From the NCBI GenBank assembly GCA_029865325.1, contig JAOUHF010000013.1:1-36731 (forward strand): a stretch of DNA of 36,731 bases, read 5' to 3'. Under the pieces are notes generated by a model, which did not search any database, was not told the DNA's origin, and saw nothing but the letters and a program-made list of their open reading frames with translations. Numbering within the stretch: the first letter of the stretch is position 1; the number at the start of each line of letters is the position of its first letter. This document shows, piece by piece, positions 18,353-27,839 of this stretch. Position numbers and translations under genes: made by a program. The stretch is from Thermoleophilia bacterium (lineage in GTDB: Bacteria > Actinomycetota > Thermoleophilia > Gaiellales > Gaiellaceae).

Positions 18353-19402
18353 GTGTACGCACGCATGATCGGAATCGGGCTCGCTGCACTCGTCGTGGCC
18401 GCGAGCTTCTCGACGCTCGCCGCCGGCGGGTCGGAGCGTTCAGACGACAACGTCATCACCGGGTGCCAGAAACCGGGCCGCGGCTTCCTCAGAATCGTCC
18501 GCAGCGCCTCGGCGTGCCGGTCGAACGAGCGCGTCGTGACCTGGAACGAGCGGGGTCCAGCAGGTCCGCAGGGTCCAGCTGGGCCAGCAGGACAGGCTGG
18601 AGAACGAGGTCTCATGGGCCCGGCTGGACCAGCCGGGGCAATCGGTCCCGCTGGACCAGCCGGAGCCACCGGACCTGCCGGAGCAGTCGGAGCGACAGGA
18701 GCAGCCGGCGCACAGGGTGCCCAGGGCCGACCCGGCCCTCAAGGCCCCGCGGGGTCGTCGCTCTCATCCCTCGCCACGCTGAGCGGCTTGGCGTGCAGCC
18801 GGTTCGACGGCTCGGCAGGCACGGTCGCCATCGCCACGTCGTCGGCGAACATCATCGAGTTCAGCTGTGCAGTCGGTGGTGGGCCGCCACCACCTCCACC
18901 TCCGCCGTTGTCGACGGGGCTGGTGATCAACGAGATCGATTACGACCAGGTCGGTGCCGACTCGAACGGGTTCGTGGAGATCGCGAACACCGGCAGCTCA
19001 GCAGCTGCGCTCGACGGGATCGCCCTCGTCCTCGTGAACGGCGGCGACGGACAGGAGTACGACCGGGCTGATCTCACCGGCTCGCTCGCTGCCGGGGCGC
19101 TTCTCTCCATTGCCATCGAGGCACAGAACGGCGCTCCGGACGGTGTCGCACTGATCAACACTGCGAGCGGGGCACTGCTCGACGCCCTGTCATACGAGGG
19201 TGAGATCACCGCTGCGGTGATCGGCAGCCAAACGTACAACCTCGTCGAGGGGGCCGCGCTGGCCGCGACTGTGGCGGATTCGAACACCGTTGACGGTTCG
19301 CTATCGCGGATTCCGAACGGCCAGGACACGAACAATGCGGCGTCGGACTGGGCGTTCACCCAGACGAAGACGCCAGGGGCCGCGAACGTCGCGTCGCCGT
19401 AG
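18353..19402 (+). CDS. Secreted collagen-like (Gly-X-Y) protein with C-terminal lamin-tail domain
   Basis: Signal peptide; [43 protein letters not shown]...; PPPPPPPP linker; [44 protein letters not shown] signature. Confidence 0.85.
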   Translation: MYARMIGIGLAALVVAASFSTLAAGGSERSDDNVITGCQKPGRGFLRIVRSASACRSNERVVTWNERGPAGPQGPAGPAGQAGERGLMGPAGPAGAIGPAGPAGATGPAGAVGATGAAGAQGAQGRPGPQGPAGSSLSSLATLSGLACSRFDGSAGTVAIATSSANIIEFSCAVGGGPPPPPPPPLSTGLVINEIDYDQVGADSNGFVEIANTGSSAAALDGIALVLVNGGDGQEYDRADLTGSLAAGALLSIAIEAQNGAPDGVALINTASGALLDALSYEGEITAAVIGSQTYNLVEGAALAATVADSNTVDGSLSRIPNGQDTNNAASDWAFTQTKTPGAANVASP

Positions 19403-19405
19403 TCG

Positions 19406-20443
19406 CTACGACTCTCCCGCGTCCGGCCGCTTGCGCCGGGCGCGGGAGCGCTCGCGTCGCGTGAGGCGGTCCTCGAGCTCCGCAACTTCGTGCTGGAGCG
19501 AGCGGTAGCGGCGCCACCTTTCGGCTTTCAGGCGCCCGTCGGCCAACGCGGCTCGGACTGCGCAGCCAGGCTCGGCGTCGTGGCTGCAATCCGAGAACCG
19601 GCACTCGGCGGCAAGCGCGGCGATGTCGTCGAACGCCTCGGCGAGCCCGTCGTCGGCGAGCCAGAGATGCACCTCCCGCATCCCGGGGTTGTCGACGATG
19701 AGACCGCCGCTCGGGAGAACGACGAGCTGGCGGCGGGTCGTCGTATGCCGCCCCTGGCCGTCTGCGCGTATCTCGCCGGTCGCAAGCAGCTCGCCGTGGC
19801 CGACCAGAGCGTTCACGAGCGTCGACTTGCCCACACCCGAGGGGCCCAGGAGCGCACCTGTCAGGTCCGGTGAGAGATGACTGCGCACGGAATCGAGGCC
19901 GAGGCCGGTGCGCACCGAGACCGTATGCACCGGAATCTCTCCGTCCATTCCTGCGACCTCGGCGGCGACAGCGGTGGGATCGGGCTCGAGGTCGGCCTTG
20001 GTGAGCAGGATCACCGGATGTGCCCGGCTCTCGAGGGCGAGTGCGACGTAGCGCTCGAGCAGGCGCACGTCGGGCTCCTCGCCGAGGGAGGCGACGATGA
20101 AGACGACGTCCAGGTTGGCGGCGATCACTTGCTCCCGCGCATCGTCCGAGCCCTCGTCGTGGGCTGCGCGGCGAGAGAGCTTCGTGCGGCGCGGCAGCAC
20201 GACGACGATCGTGCCGGCAGAGTCGAGCCCCACCCAGTCACCCACGACGGGCAGGTCGACCAAGGAGGCTTCCTTTCGCAGACGGGTCGTGATCTGGGCG
20301 CGCACCTCGCCCGCTGCGGTCAGGACGTCGTACGCGCCGCGATGCTGAATCGCAACCCGTCCCGGGACGAGCTCGCGCGCCTGAAACGCGGCGAACGCGG
20401 AGCTCCAGGCCTCGTCCCAGCCGAGCGTCGTGAGTTCCGTCAC
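19406..20443 (-). CDS. rsgA: Ribosome small-subunit biogenesis GTPase RsgA (YjeQ), circularly permuted
   Basis: TKADLEPD; GPSGVGKSTLVNAL; TTTRRQLVVLPSGGLIVDNPGMRE; zinc motif CRFSDCSHDAEPGCAVRAAL; probable GTG start. Confidence 0.93.
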   Translation of the reverse strand: MTELTTLGWDEAWSSAFAAFQARELVPGRVAIQHRGAYDVLTAAGEVRAQITTRLRKEASLVDLPVVGDWVGLDSAGTIVVVLPRRTKLSRRAAHDEGSDDAREQVIAANLDVVFIVASLGEEPDVRLLERYVALALESRAHPVILLTKADLEPDPTAVAAEVAGMDGEIPVHTVSVRTGLGLDSVRSHLSPDLTGALLGPSGVGKSTLVNALVGHGELLATGEIRADGQGRHTTTRRQLVVLPSGGLIVDNPGMREVHLWLADDGLAEAFDDIAALAAECRFSDCSHDAEPGCAVRAALADGRLKAERWRRYRSLQHEVAELEDRLTRRERSRARRKRPDAGES

Positions 20444-20558
20444 GGCCCCATTGTCATCGACGCGAGTCCGGATGGAGAGGCCCACCCAGACCTTCTTCAC
20501 ATCCAGATCGCACTGGAGTAGAGTCGACCCGTCAGATACATCGGGAGAGGGAGAGAAG

Positions 20559-23500
20559 ATGACACGCCGACTCACAGCCCGCGCCGCTGGGCTCGCGGTA
20601 CCGTTGACACTGCTCGTCGTGGTATCCGTCGTCGTCACGGGAGGAGCCGTGGCAACGAACGCACGGAGCGGGCCGCTCGCAAGCAAAGTGGTCCTCTTCG
20701 CCTCGGACGGCATGCGGCCCGATCTGATGGAGAAGTACGCGGCCGCAGGCGCCATGCCCACCTACAAGAAGCTCATGAAGGACGGCGCGACCGGCGACAA
20801 CGGCATGCTCCAGGCCTTCCCGCCAAACACCGGCGTCGGCTGGTACACGATGGCCACCGGCACCTACCCGTCCGAGCACGGCTCGACGAACAACACGTTC
20901 TTCCGGACGGGTGACACGTTCTCGAACCGCACCTCGTTCTCCGCCTCCGGCGTGTTGCAGGCTGACACGATCGCGAACGCGGCCGAGCGGGCAGGCAAGA
21001 AGGTCGCCCAGATCGACTGGGTCGGCGGCGCCGCCGCGAACATCGACGGCCCGACGGTCGACTTCACCAACTTCTTCTCCGGCCGCGGCGTGCTCGTCGG
21101 CGTTGCCGATCCGGTCGAGCAGGCCGGAGCGGCGTTCTTCGGCGTCTCCTATGACCAGGCGACCGTCGGCCCGGCTGCGGGCTGGACGGGCGTGCCGTCG
21201 GGTGACCCGGCGGCGCCGCCGAAGGAGACGACGTGGGCAGTGCCCACGAGCTTCGGTTCGCAGAACCCGAGTCGCACCTACAACGTTTACTTCTACGACA
21301 GCGTCACCGGCGGCGGCGCCAAGTACGACCACGCCGTCGTCAGCCCGGTCGGCAAGACCGGCGCCGCGCCTTCGGTCGACCTGAAGGTCGGGGACTTCCT
21401 GCCGATCAAGCTGATGGGCGCCAACGGCCTGATCGGCACGCGAGCAGGCCAGACGGTCGGCCACTACGTAAAGCTGATCTCGCTTGCGTCCGACGGAAGC
21501 CAGTTCAAGATCTACCGCACCTCGCTGGCGCGCGCGATCGCCAAGTGCGGGACGCCGTGCAACGGCCTGCCCGCAGGCGGCGCCGGTGAGGACAAGCTCG
21601 AGAAGTACATCGCCGACAACTTCCTGCCGTGGGCCGCGGCCGACTTCGCCCCGCTCGAGGCCGGCGTGGTCGACGAGGACACCTACGTTGAGCAGGGCCG
21701 CGACCTCGAGCGCGCCTACAGCCTGCAGGTGATCAACTACATCCTCGGAACACTGCAGCCCGATACCGACCTCGCAATGGTCGGCTACCCGTTCACGGAC
21801 GAGGTCTCGCACCAGTTCATGGCGCTCGTCACGAAGACGGACGCCGACGGCGCACCCAACCCGTGCTACGACGTCAACCCGAAGTTCGACGACGTCCAGT
21901 GCACCGGGGGCGGGACGGCCGGGCGAGTTGCGATCCGTGAGGGCTACATCCGCAGCGGCTACGAGGACGCGGACGAGAAGCTCGGGATCACGCGCAATCT
22001 GATGGGCGGCAACCCGACGACCTTCGCCGGCTCGGACCACGGCTTCGCGCCCCAGTGGTACGCGGTCAACGCTAACGCCGTGCTCAACGCAGCCACGGTG
22101 AACAGCATCTCGCTGCACGCATCGAACGCAAGTGCCTCCAACTGCAGCGCAGCCACGACCGACCTGACGAAGGCCTGCTGGGCGGGCGGGACGATCCAGG
22201 TGTACGTCAACACGACGCTCCCGGTCGGCACGACCTATGCGCAAGTGCGCGCAGCCGTGCGGACGGCGTTCCAGAACGTCACCGACCCGGCCAACCCCGG
22301 CAAGCAGGTGATCGCGAGAATCATGGACAAGGAGGAGCTTCGGAACGTCGACGGCTCCGACTCGCTGCACCCGAACAGAAGTGGTGACGTCGTCGTCGTC
22401 ACGCGGCCGCCCTACCAGTCCGATGCGGGCACGCCGAACCAGGTGATCGCGCTGTCGCACTTCTTCGGGCAGCACGGCTACTTGCCCGACTACGTCGACC
22501 TGAAGAACAACATCAACATGCACGCGACGTTCGTCGCGGGCGGCCCGCTTATCAAGAGCAAGCCAAGCGTCAAAGGTCTACGGGCGATCGACATCGCCCC
22601 GACGATCGCGTTCCTGATGGACATCCCCGGCCCGCAGAACGCGCGCGGGCGGATCCTCTACAACCTCATCTCGGGTGCGGAGAGCCTCAGAGAGGTGACG
22701 ATCCTCGACATCAGCGACTACCACGGCCAGCTGATCCCGCTGAGCGAAGCGGCCGACACCATCGGCCCGACGTTCGGGATCGGCGGCGCGGCGTTCCTGA
22801 AGAAGTACTTCGAGATCTACGAGGCCGAAGCGGCCCTCTCGAGCGACAACGGGAAGCCGAGCGTGATCGAGATGGCGGCCGGCGACTCGACCGGTGCCAC
22901 ACCCCCGATCTCGAACTTCTTCGGGGATACGCCGACGATCGAGATCATGAACATGATGGGGATCGACATCGACGGGCTCGGAAACCACAACTTCGACGCG
23001 GGCCAGACGTACCTGCGGAACACGCTGATCCCGCTCGCGAAGTATCCGTTCGTGAGCTCGAACATCGTCGACGCGAGCGGCAAGACGCCGAAGGAGTGGT
23101 CGCCGTCGCACGAGTTCAAGTTCACCCAGGGCGTCAAGCTCGGGATCGTCGGCTTCTCGAACGACGACCTGCCGACACTGATCAACCCGGTCGGCCTGGT
23201 CCCGTTCCAGGTGGCGAACTCGACCGTCGCCGTCAACGCCGAGGCGGCGAAGCTCGCGAAGAACAACGACGCGGTCATTGCGATCGGCCACCTCGGGGCG
23301 ACCGACGGCACGCTGACGAGCCCGACGGGACCGCTCGTCGACCTCGCCGACAACGTCACGAACGTCGACGCCGTGATCGGTGACCACACCGACTTCCAGG
23401 TGCTGACGACCCGCTCGAACGGCGTGCTCGTGACCGAGAACAGGAGCAAGGGCATTCGCTTCACGCGGGTGCGGCTCGTGATCGGGCCCGGCAAGGAGGG

Positions 23501-24365
23501 CGTCGTCTACAAGACGGCCGACTTCCACAAGCCGTGGGACATCGGCGTCACTCCCGACCCGGCGATCCAGGCCAAGATCGACGACCTGAACGCCCAGCTC
23601 GCTCCGATCCTCAACACCCTGATCGGAGCCTCGACGAAGTTCATCCCGCGCACCGACCAGTGCGGGAATGGCAACGGGCGCCTGTGCGAGTCGCTCGTCG
23701 GCAACGTCGTCGCGGACGCGATGAGGACGAAGTACGTGCCCATCGGCGTCGACTTCGCGATCACGAACTCGGGCGGCCTGCGTGCCGACCTGACGTGCCC
23801 GACGACCGACAACCCGAGCGACTTCTGCCCGGCGAGCCTCTACCCGATCCCCAACGGATTGGGTCAGTACCCGATCACGCGCGGCCAGAACCTCACGGTG
23901 CTGCCGTTCGGGAACATCGTCGTGACGCTGACGGTCAACGGCGCCGAGCTGAAGACGATGCTCGAGAACGGCATCGGCCTGATGCCGACGGTTCAGGGCC
24001 GGTTCCCGCAGGTCTCGGGCCTCTGCTTCACCTACGACGTCGCGCTCGCGGCCGGGAGCCGGGTGACGGGCGCGGTGAGGGCCGACAATGCCGGCAACTG
24101 CACAGGGCCGGCGCTCGACCTGACAGCGGGGACCACATACAAGATCGCCGAGAACGACTTCATGGCGAACGGCGGCGACGGCTACCCGTTCTTCACCCCG
24201 CGCGTGACGACCCAGGACATCATGGAGCAGGTCGTCGCGGACTACGTCACGGCGAGCTCGCCGCTGACGCCGGTGGTGAAGGCCTTCCCGAACGGACGGA
24301 TCAACTGCGCGGACGGCAACGGGGCGACGGCACCGAACTGCCCGGTGCTCGTTCCGTCGCCGTAG
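20559..24365 (+). CDS. Secreted fusion: alkaline-phosphatase-superfamily phosphodiesterase + 5'-nucleotidase (UshA-like)
   Basis: N-terminal AP superfamily: VVLFASDGMRPDLM, AFPPNTGVGWYTMATGTYPSEHG, GSDHGFAP. C-terminal 5'-nucleotidase: VTILDISDYHGQL, GLGNHNFDAG, VIAIGHLG, NSGGLRADL, LPFGNIVVTLTVNGAEL, MANGGDGYPFF. One uninterrupted frame. Confidence 0.92.
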   Translation: MTRRLTARAAGLAVPLTLLVVVSVVVTGGAVATNARSGPLASKVVLFASDGMRPDLMEKYAAAGAMPTYKKLMKDGATGDNGMLQAFPPNTGVGWYTMATGTYPSEHGSTNNTFFRTGDTFSNRTSFSASGVLQADTIANAAERAGKKVAQIDWVGGAAANIDGPTVDFTNFFSGRGVLVGVADPVEQAGAAFFGVSYDQATVGPAAGWTGVPSGDPAAPPKETTWAVPTSFGSQNPSRTYNVYFYDSVTGGGAKYDHAVVSPVGKTGAAPSVDLKVGDFLPIKLMGANGLIGTRAGQTVGHYVKLISLASDGSQFKIYRTSLARAIAKCGTPCNGLPAGGAGEDKLEKYIADNFLPWAAADFAPLEAGVVDEDTYVEQGRDLERAYSLQVINYILGTLQPDTDLAMVGYPFTDEVSHQFMALVTKTDADGAPNPCYDVNPKFDDVQCTGGGTAGRVAIREGYIRSGYEDADEKLGITRNLMGGNPTTFAGSDHGFAPQWYAVNANAVLNAATVNSISLHASNASASNCSAATTDLTKACWAGGTIQVYVNTTLPVGTTYAQVRAAVRTAFQNVTDPANPGKQVIARIMDKEELRNVDGSDSLHPNRSGDVVVVTRPPYQSDAGTPNQVIALSHFFGQHGYLPDYVDLKNNINMHATFVAGGPLIKSKPSVKGLRAIDIAPTIAFLMDIPGPQNARGRILYNLISGAESLREVTILDISDYHGQLIPLSEAADTIGPTFGIGGAAFLKKYFEIYEAEAALSSDNGKPSVIEMAAGDSTGATPPISNFFGDTPTIEIMNMMGIDIDGLGNHNFDAGQTYLRNTLIPLAKYPFVSSNIVDASGKTPKEWSPSHEFKFTQGVKLGIVGFSNDDLPTLINPVGLVPFQVANSTVAVNAEAAKLAKNNDAVIAIGHLGATDGTLTSPTGPLVDLADNVTNVDAVIGDHTDFQVLTTRSNGVLVTENRSKGIRFTRVRLVIGPGKEGVVYKTADFHKPWDIGVTPDPAIQAKIDDLNAQLAPILNTLIGASTKFIPRTDQCGNGNGRLCESLVGNVVADAMRTKYVPIGVDFAITNSGGLRADLTCPTTDNPSDFCPASLYPIPNGLGQYPITRGQNLTVLPFGNIVVTLTVNGAELKTMLENGIGLMPTVQGRFPQVSGLCFTYDVALAAGSRVTGAVRADNAGNCTGPALDLTAGTTYKIAENDFMANGGDGYPFFTPRVTTQDIMEQVVADYVTASSPLTPVVKAFPNGRINCADGNGATAPNCPVLVPSP

Positions 24366-24374
24366 CTCGATGAC

Positions 24375-25034
24375 TCAGGGGGACCGGCGCCTCGCGCGCC
24401 GGTCCCCTAGCACCAGGCCCGCGCCGGCGAGCACGGCTATGCCGACGACGACGCCGATCAGCCACGGGCTCGCGCCTCCGCCGGAGCCGCCCGGCGGCGG
24501 CACGTAGCCAAGGAAGCCGGACACGCTGAACGGCTTGCCGTCAGCGCTTGCGGGGACGGCCCAGCGGGAGATGAGGTGCACCTCATCCGGCGCTCGCTGC
24601 ACCGCGGCCGGCGGCTCGCTTTCCGTCCACTGGATCCGGTGGTCGTGCCACTCGAAGCTCTGTCCCTTTGCGACCTTGCGCCAGCGCGGCGGCGCCTCTG
24701 CGTCGGCTGAGGCCGGCACGTGCGCCTTCGCAGGGTCGCGCTCGCGGCTGAGATACACGGCGGGTGACCTAACGTTCTCGTACACCCCGCCGGCCGTGAA
24801 GCGCAGGAACGGCTCGTGCTCGTAGCCGAGGACGAGCACCGTCTTGCCGCTGTAGTTCGCCAATCGGAGCCGATCGTCGCCGCCGAGCACCCTGACAGAG
24901 ACGCCGAGCACGTGCGGCTTCAGACCGGAGGCTGTCGACACGTAACCCACCACGCCACCTTCAGGCGGCCCGTGTCCCGACGCCGTCGGAGCGAGCGCGA
25001 GTCCGGCCGCGGCGAGCGCGATGAGACTCCTCAC
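24375..25034 (-). CDS. Secreted/membrane-anchored hypothetical protein with C-terminal TM
   Basis: Signal peptide VRSLIALAAAGLALAPTASG; FEWHDHRIQWTE motif; C-terminal PWLIGVVVGIAVLAGAGLVLGDRRARRRSP. Confidence 0.7.
   Translation of the reverse strand: MRSLIALAAAGLALAPTASGHGPPEGGVVGYVSTASGLKPHVLGVSVRVLGGDDRLRLANYSGKTVLVLGYEHEPFLRFTAGGVYENVRSPAVYLSRERDPAKAHVPASADAEAPPRWRKVAKGQSFEWHDHRIQWTESEPPAAVQRAPDEVHLISRWAVPASADGKPFSVSGFLGYVPPPGGSGGGASPWLIGVVVGIAVLAGAGLVLGDRRARRRSP
24379..24407. terminator. Hairpin GGGGACCGGCGC-CTCGC-GCGCCGGTCCCC between convergent genes, overlapping the 3' coding end of the minus gene
   Basis: Perfect 12-bp stem, 5-nt loop. Confidence 0.7.
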
Positions 25035-25059
25035 CGGGCCGACTCGAGCTGCCGGTCCG

Positions 25060-25950
25060 TCAGGCCGCGAGCGCCCGCTGAAGCCCGTGGCCGAGCTCCC
25101 CGTAGGTGAACTCGAAGCCGGCCTCGAGCAGCCGCGCAGGGAGCGCGCGCTGCCCTTCGAGCAGCGTCGCCACACCCATGTCTCCGAACAGCGTCTTGAC
25201 CACGAGCCCGGGCAGGGGAAAGACGGTCGGACGGCCGAGCGCCCGCCCCAGGGCCTTGGTGAACTGCGCGCTCGTCGCCGGATTCGGGGCGGTGAGGTTG
25301 ACTGGGCCCGCGAGGTCGCCCTCGATCACGAACCGGTATGCGGCGAGGACGTCGTCGAGCGCGACCCAGCTCCACCACTGCTTCCCGCTGCCGACACGCC
25401 CTCCGAGGCCGAGCTTGAACGGGGTCAGCATCCTTTCGAGCGCGCCGCCTTTTCGGGAGAGCACGATCCCCTGACGGAGCCCGACGACGCGGATTCCGGC
25501 CTCGCGCGCTGGGTCGGCCGCCGCCTCCTGTGCCCTTGCGACCTCGGCAAGGAACCCCGAGCCCAAGGTCGAGTCTTCGGTCAGGATCTCGTCGCCGCGG
25601 TCGCCATAGATCCCGATGCCTCCCGCCGAGACGATGACCGAGGGACGTGGGTCGAGCTCCGCGGCTGTCGTGGCTAGAAGACCTATGGCTCGAACGCGGG
25701 ACTCGAGGATCTCGCGTTTGCGCGCCTCCGTCCAGCGCTGGCCGATCGTGGCACCGCTCAGGCTCACGATGGCGTCGACGCCTGCGAGCCGCGCGGCGTC
25801 GATCGTTCCGGCGGCCGGGTCCCAGCCCACCTCTGCGGAACCCTGGGGCTCGCGTCGCACGAGCCGAACGACGTTGTGCCCGGCGGCTTCGAGTGCGGGT
25901 ACGAGGGCAGCGCCCAGAAGGCCCGACGCGCCGCTGACTACGATCTTCAT
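25060..25950 (-). CDS. TIGR01777-family NAD-dependent epimerase
   Basis: MKIVVSGASGLLGAALVPALEAAGHNVVRLVRR; SGATIGQRWTEARKREILESRV; SAGGIGIYGDRGDE. Confidence 0.92.
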   Translation of the reverse strand: MKIVVSGASGLLGAALVPALEAAGHNVVRLVRREPQGSAEVGWDPAAGTIDAARLAGVDAIVSLSGATIGQRWTEARKREILESRVRAIGLLATTAAELDPRPSVIVSAGGIGIYGDRGDEILTEDSTLGSGFLAEVARAQEAAADPAREAGIRVVGLRQGIVLSRKGGALERMLTPFKLGLGGRVGSGKQWWSWVALDDVLAAYRFVIEGDLAGPVNLTAPNPATSAQFTKALGRALGRPTVFPLPGLVVKTLFGDMGVATLLEGQRALPARLLEAGFEFTYGELGHGLQRALAA

Positions 25951-26001
25951 CTGCCCGATTGTGACAGTCGTTCGCCGGGAGTCGCTGTCTAGGGTTGAGC
26001 G

Positions 26002-26664
26002 GTGTCTTCCGGGGAGCAAGCCCACCGTGTCCGCGACGGCGTTCGCACGGCGCTCCCGCTTGCGCTTGGCCCCTTGCTGTTTGGTCTCTCGTTCGGCGTC
26101 CTTGCCGACGCGGCGGGAATTGGAGCCGTGGCGGCGACCGTAATGTCGGCGACGACGTTCGCGGGCTCGGCACAGTTCGGCGCAGTTACGGTGCTCGACG
26201 CCGGAGGGACTGTCGTCGCGGCAATCATGGCTGCGGTCTTTCTCAACGCGCGTTACGTCGCCATCAGCGTCACCGTCGCGTCCATCTTTCCCGGAGGGCG
26301 CACTCGACGACTGGTTGAGTCCCAGCTCATCGTCGACGAGTCGTGGGCGCTGTCGGGACGAAGTGGTCGCTTCGAATGGTCGATCCTCGTGGGGTCAGGG
26401 CTCTTGCTCTATGTGTTGTGGGTCGCGAGCACTGCTGTCGGAACGGTGCTCGGAGACGCGTTGGGAGATCCGAACGGACTCGGGCTCGATGCCGCGTTCG
26501 CAGCGCTATTCCTGACCTTGCTGGCGCCGTATCTTCGGGGACGTCGTGCGATTCAGGCTGCGGCTCTTGCCGCCGGCATCACGCTCGTACTGACTCCGGT
26601 GACACCCGCCGGAGTTCCGATCGTCGCAGCCGCGGCGGCCTGTCTCATCGGACTCAAGAGATGA
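26002..26664 (+). CDS. azlC: AzlC-family branched-chain amino acid permease subunit
   Basis: TALPLALGPLLFGLSFGVLADAAGIG; MSATTFAGSAQFGAV; NARYVAISVTVA. Confidence 0.88.
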   Translation: MSSGEQAHRVRDGVRTALPLALGPLLFGLSFGVLADAAGIGAVAATVMSATTFAGSAQFGAVTVLDAGGTVVAAIMAAVFLNARYVAISVTVASIFPGGRTRRLVESQLIVDESWALSGRSGRFEWSILVGSGLLLYVLWVASTAVGTVLGDALGDPNGLGLDAAFAALFLTLLAPYLRGRRAIQAAALAAGITLVLTPVTPAGVPIVAAAAACLIGLKR

Positions 26665-26975
26665 CGGACGTGTGGACCGTCATCGTGGTCGTCGGTGTCG
26701 CCACAGTTCTCTTCAAGGCGGCGGGCCCCGTCTTCCTCGGGCGGCGCGCACTGCCGGGCAAGGTTCAGTCCGTTGTCGAGCTCCTGGCACCGGTCATGCT
26801 GGCGGCGCTCGTCGTAACGCAAACCGTCGGAGGCGACGGCGAACTGAGCCTCGACGCCCGCGTTCCGGGTGTGGCGGCGGCAGCTGCGACGCTTGCCGTC
26901 CGGCGGCGCGCGCCGCTCATCGGCGTGATGGCGATCGCCGCCGTCGTCACCGCGCTCGTTCGCGTGGTCGCCTAG
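26661..26975 (+). CDS. azlD: AzlD-family branched-chain amino acid transport subunit
   Basis: VWTVIVVVGVATVLFKAAGPVFLGRRALPGKVQSVVELLAPVMLAALVV; ATGA overlap with azlC. Confidence 0.85.
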   Translation: MTDVWTVIVVVGVATVLFKAAGPVFLGRRALPGKVQSVVELLAPVMLAALVVTQTVGGDGELSLDARVPGVAAAAATLAVRRRAPLIGVMAIAAVVTALVRVVA

Positions 26976-27094
26976 AAGCCGTCTGGCCCCCGCACGGGCG
27001 AGCTGCCGCGCCAGAAGACGGCGGCGGCGGCGATCGCCTCAGCCGTAAGGCTCATGACGCCGATCACGAGAAGCCACAGTCGAAAGTGCCGCAT
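26972..27094 (-). CDS. Candidate 40-aa single-TM small protein
   Basis: MRHFRLWLLVIGVMSLTAEAIAAAAVFWRGSSPVRGPDGF*; stop overlaps azlD stop on the opposite strand. Confidence 0.35.
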   Translation of the reverse strand: MRHFRLWLLVIGVMSLTAEAIAAAAVFWRGSSPVRGPDGF

Positions 27095-27140
27095 ATGGCA
27101 CTGATCGGCTCAGCGGTGGAAGTGCTTGAGCGGCCTGAAG

Positions 27141-27836
27141 CTATGCGCCCGGCGGGCGCAGCACGGCGAAGGGATCGGTCACTTCGAGCCGGCGTGAGCA
27201 GTAGCAGTAGACCCCGGCGGGACGACCCCCTGCCGGACCGTGGGACCTTCGTGTCCCGACCGGCTCGATGGCCCCTCTGCGCAGGAGAACGCGCTTGAGG
27301 TTCGTCGCCGAGACCTCGTATCCGAGTGCGGCCTCGTAGATGTCCCGAAGCTCTGCGAGCGTGAAGCTGTCGGGCGCCAGCGCGAAGCCGATGTTCGAGT
27401 AGGAGAGCTTGCCGCGGAGGCGTTCGCGTCCGGCACGAACGATCGAGCCGTGATCGAAGGCGGTCGCCGGCAGGTCGTCGACGGGATGCCACCGGGTGTC
27501 TGCCGGAACGCGCGGGTCGATGCCGAGAGGGACGAGCCCGAGGTACGCCGTTGCGAGCTCCCATCGCTCAGGGTGGCGCGCCGGCTCGCTCCAGACACCG
27601 AGCTGTTCGAGGTGGGCCACCTCGCGAACGTCGACCTTTGTGGCCAGATGGCGCAAGATCGACTGCTCGAGCGTCTCGCTGGACACGAGCGCGCCGCCGG
27701 GAAGCGACCACATTCCTCGAAACGGATCGCGAGCCCGCTCCCAGAGGAGAACTTCCAGCACTCCGACTCGCACCTGGAACACAACTGCGAGCGCGACATG
27801 CACGGGAAGTGCGGGTGGGGTGGTAAACTCAGCCAT
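27141..27836 (-). CDS. nrtR: NrtR-family Nudix/winged-helix regulator of NAD biosynthesis
   Basis: Nudix-like N-domain (LLWERARDPFRGMWSLPGGALVSSETLEQSILRHLATKV), C-terminal wHTH (LSYSNIGFALAPDSFTLAELRDIYEAALGYEVSATNLKRVLLRRGAIE); divergent from nadB. Confidence 0.9.
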   Translation of the reverse strand: MAEFTTPPALPVHVALAVVFQVRVGVLEVLLWERARDPFRGMWSLPGGALVSSETLEQSILRHLATKVDVREVAHLEQLGVWSEPARHPERWELATAYLGLVPLGIDPRVPADTRWHPVDDLPATAFDHGSIVRAGRERLRGKLSYSNIGFALAPDSFTLAELRDIYEAALGYEVSATNLKRVLLRRGAIEPVGTRRSHGPAGGRPAGVYCYCSRRLEVTDPFAVLRPPGA

Positions 27837-27839
27837 GAG

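Noticed and set aside
18220-18669. Minus-strand ORF with its own collagen-like GPAGP repeats
   Set aside because: The GGACCAGCC-type repeat is nearly self-complementary in coding terms, so the antisense frame also reads Gly-Pro-Ala; no signal peptide or RBS. A compositional curiosity, not a gene.
20532-22523. 663-aa minus-strand ORF antisense to the phosphodiesterase/nucleotidase fusion
   Set aside because: Arg/Val/Asp-rich low-information translation typical of antisense frames in high-GC DNA; the plus frame has clear catalytic motifs.
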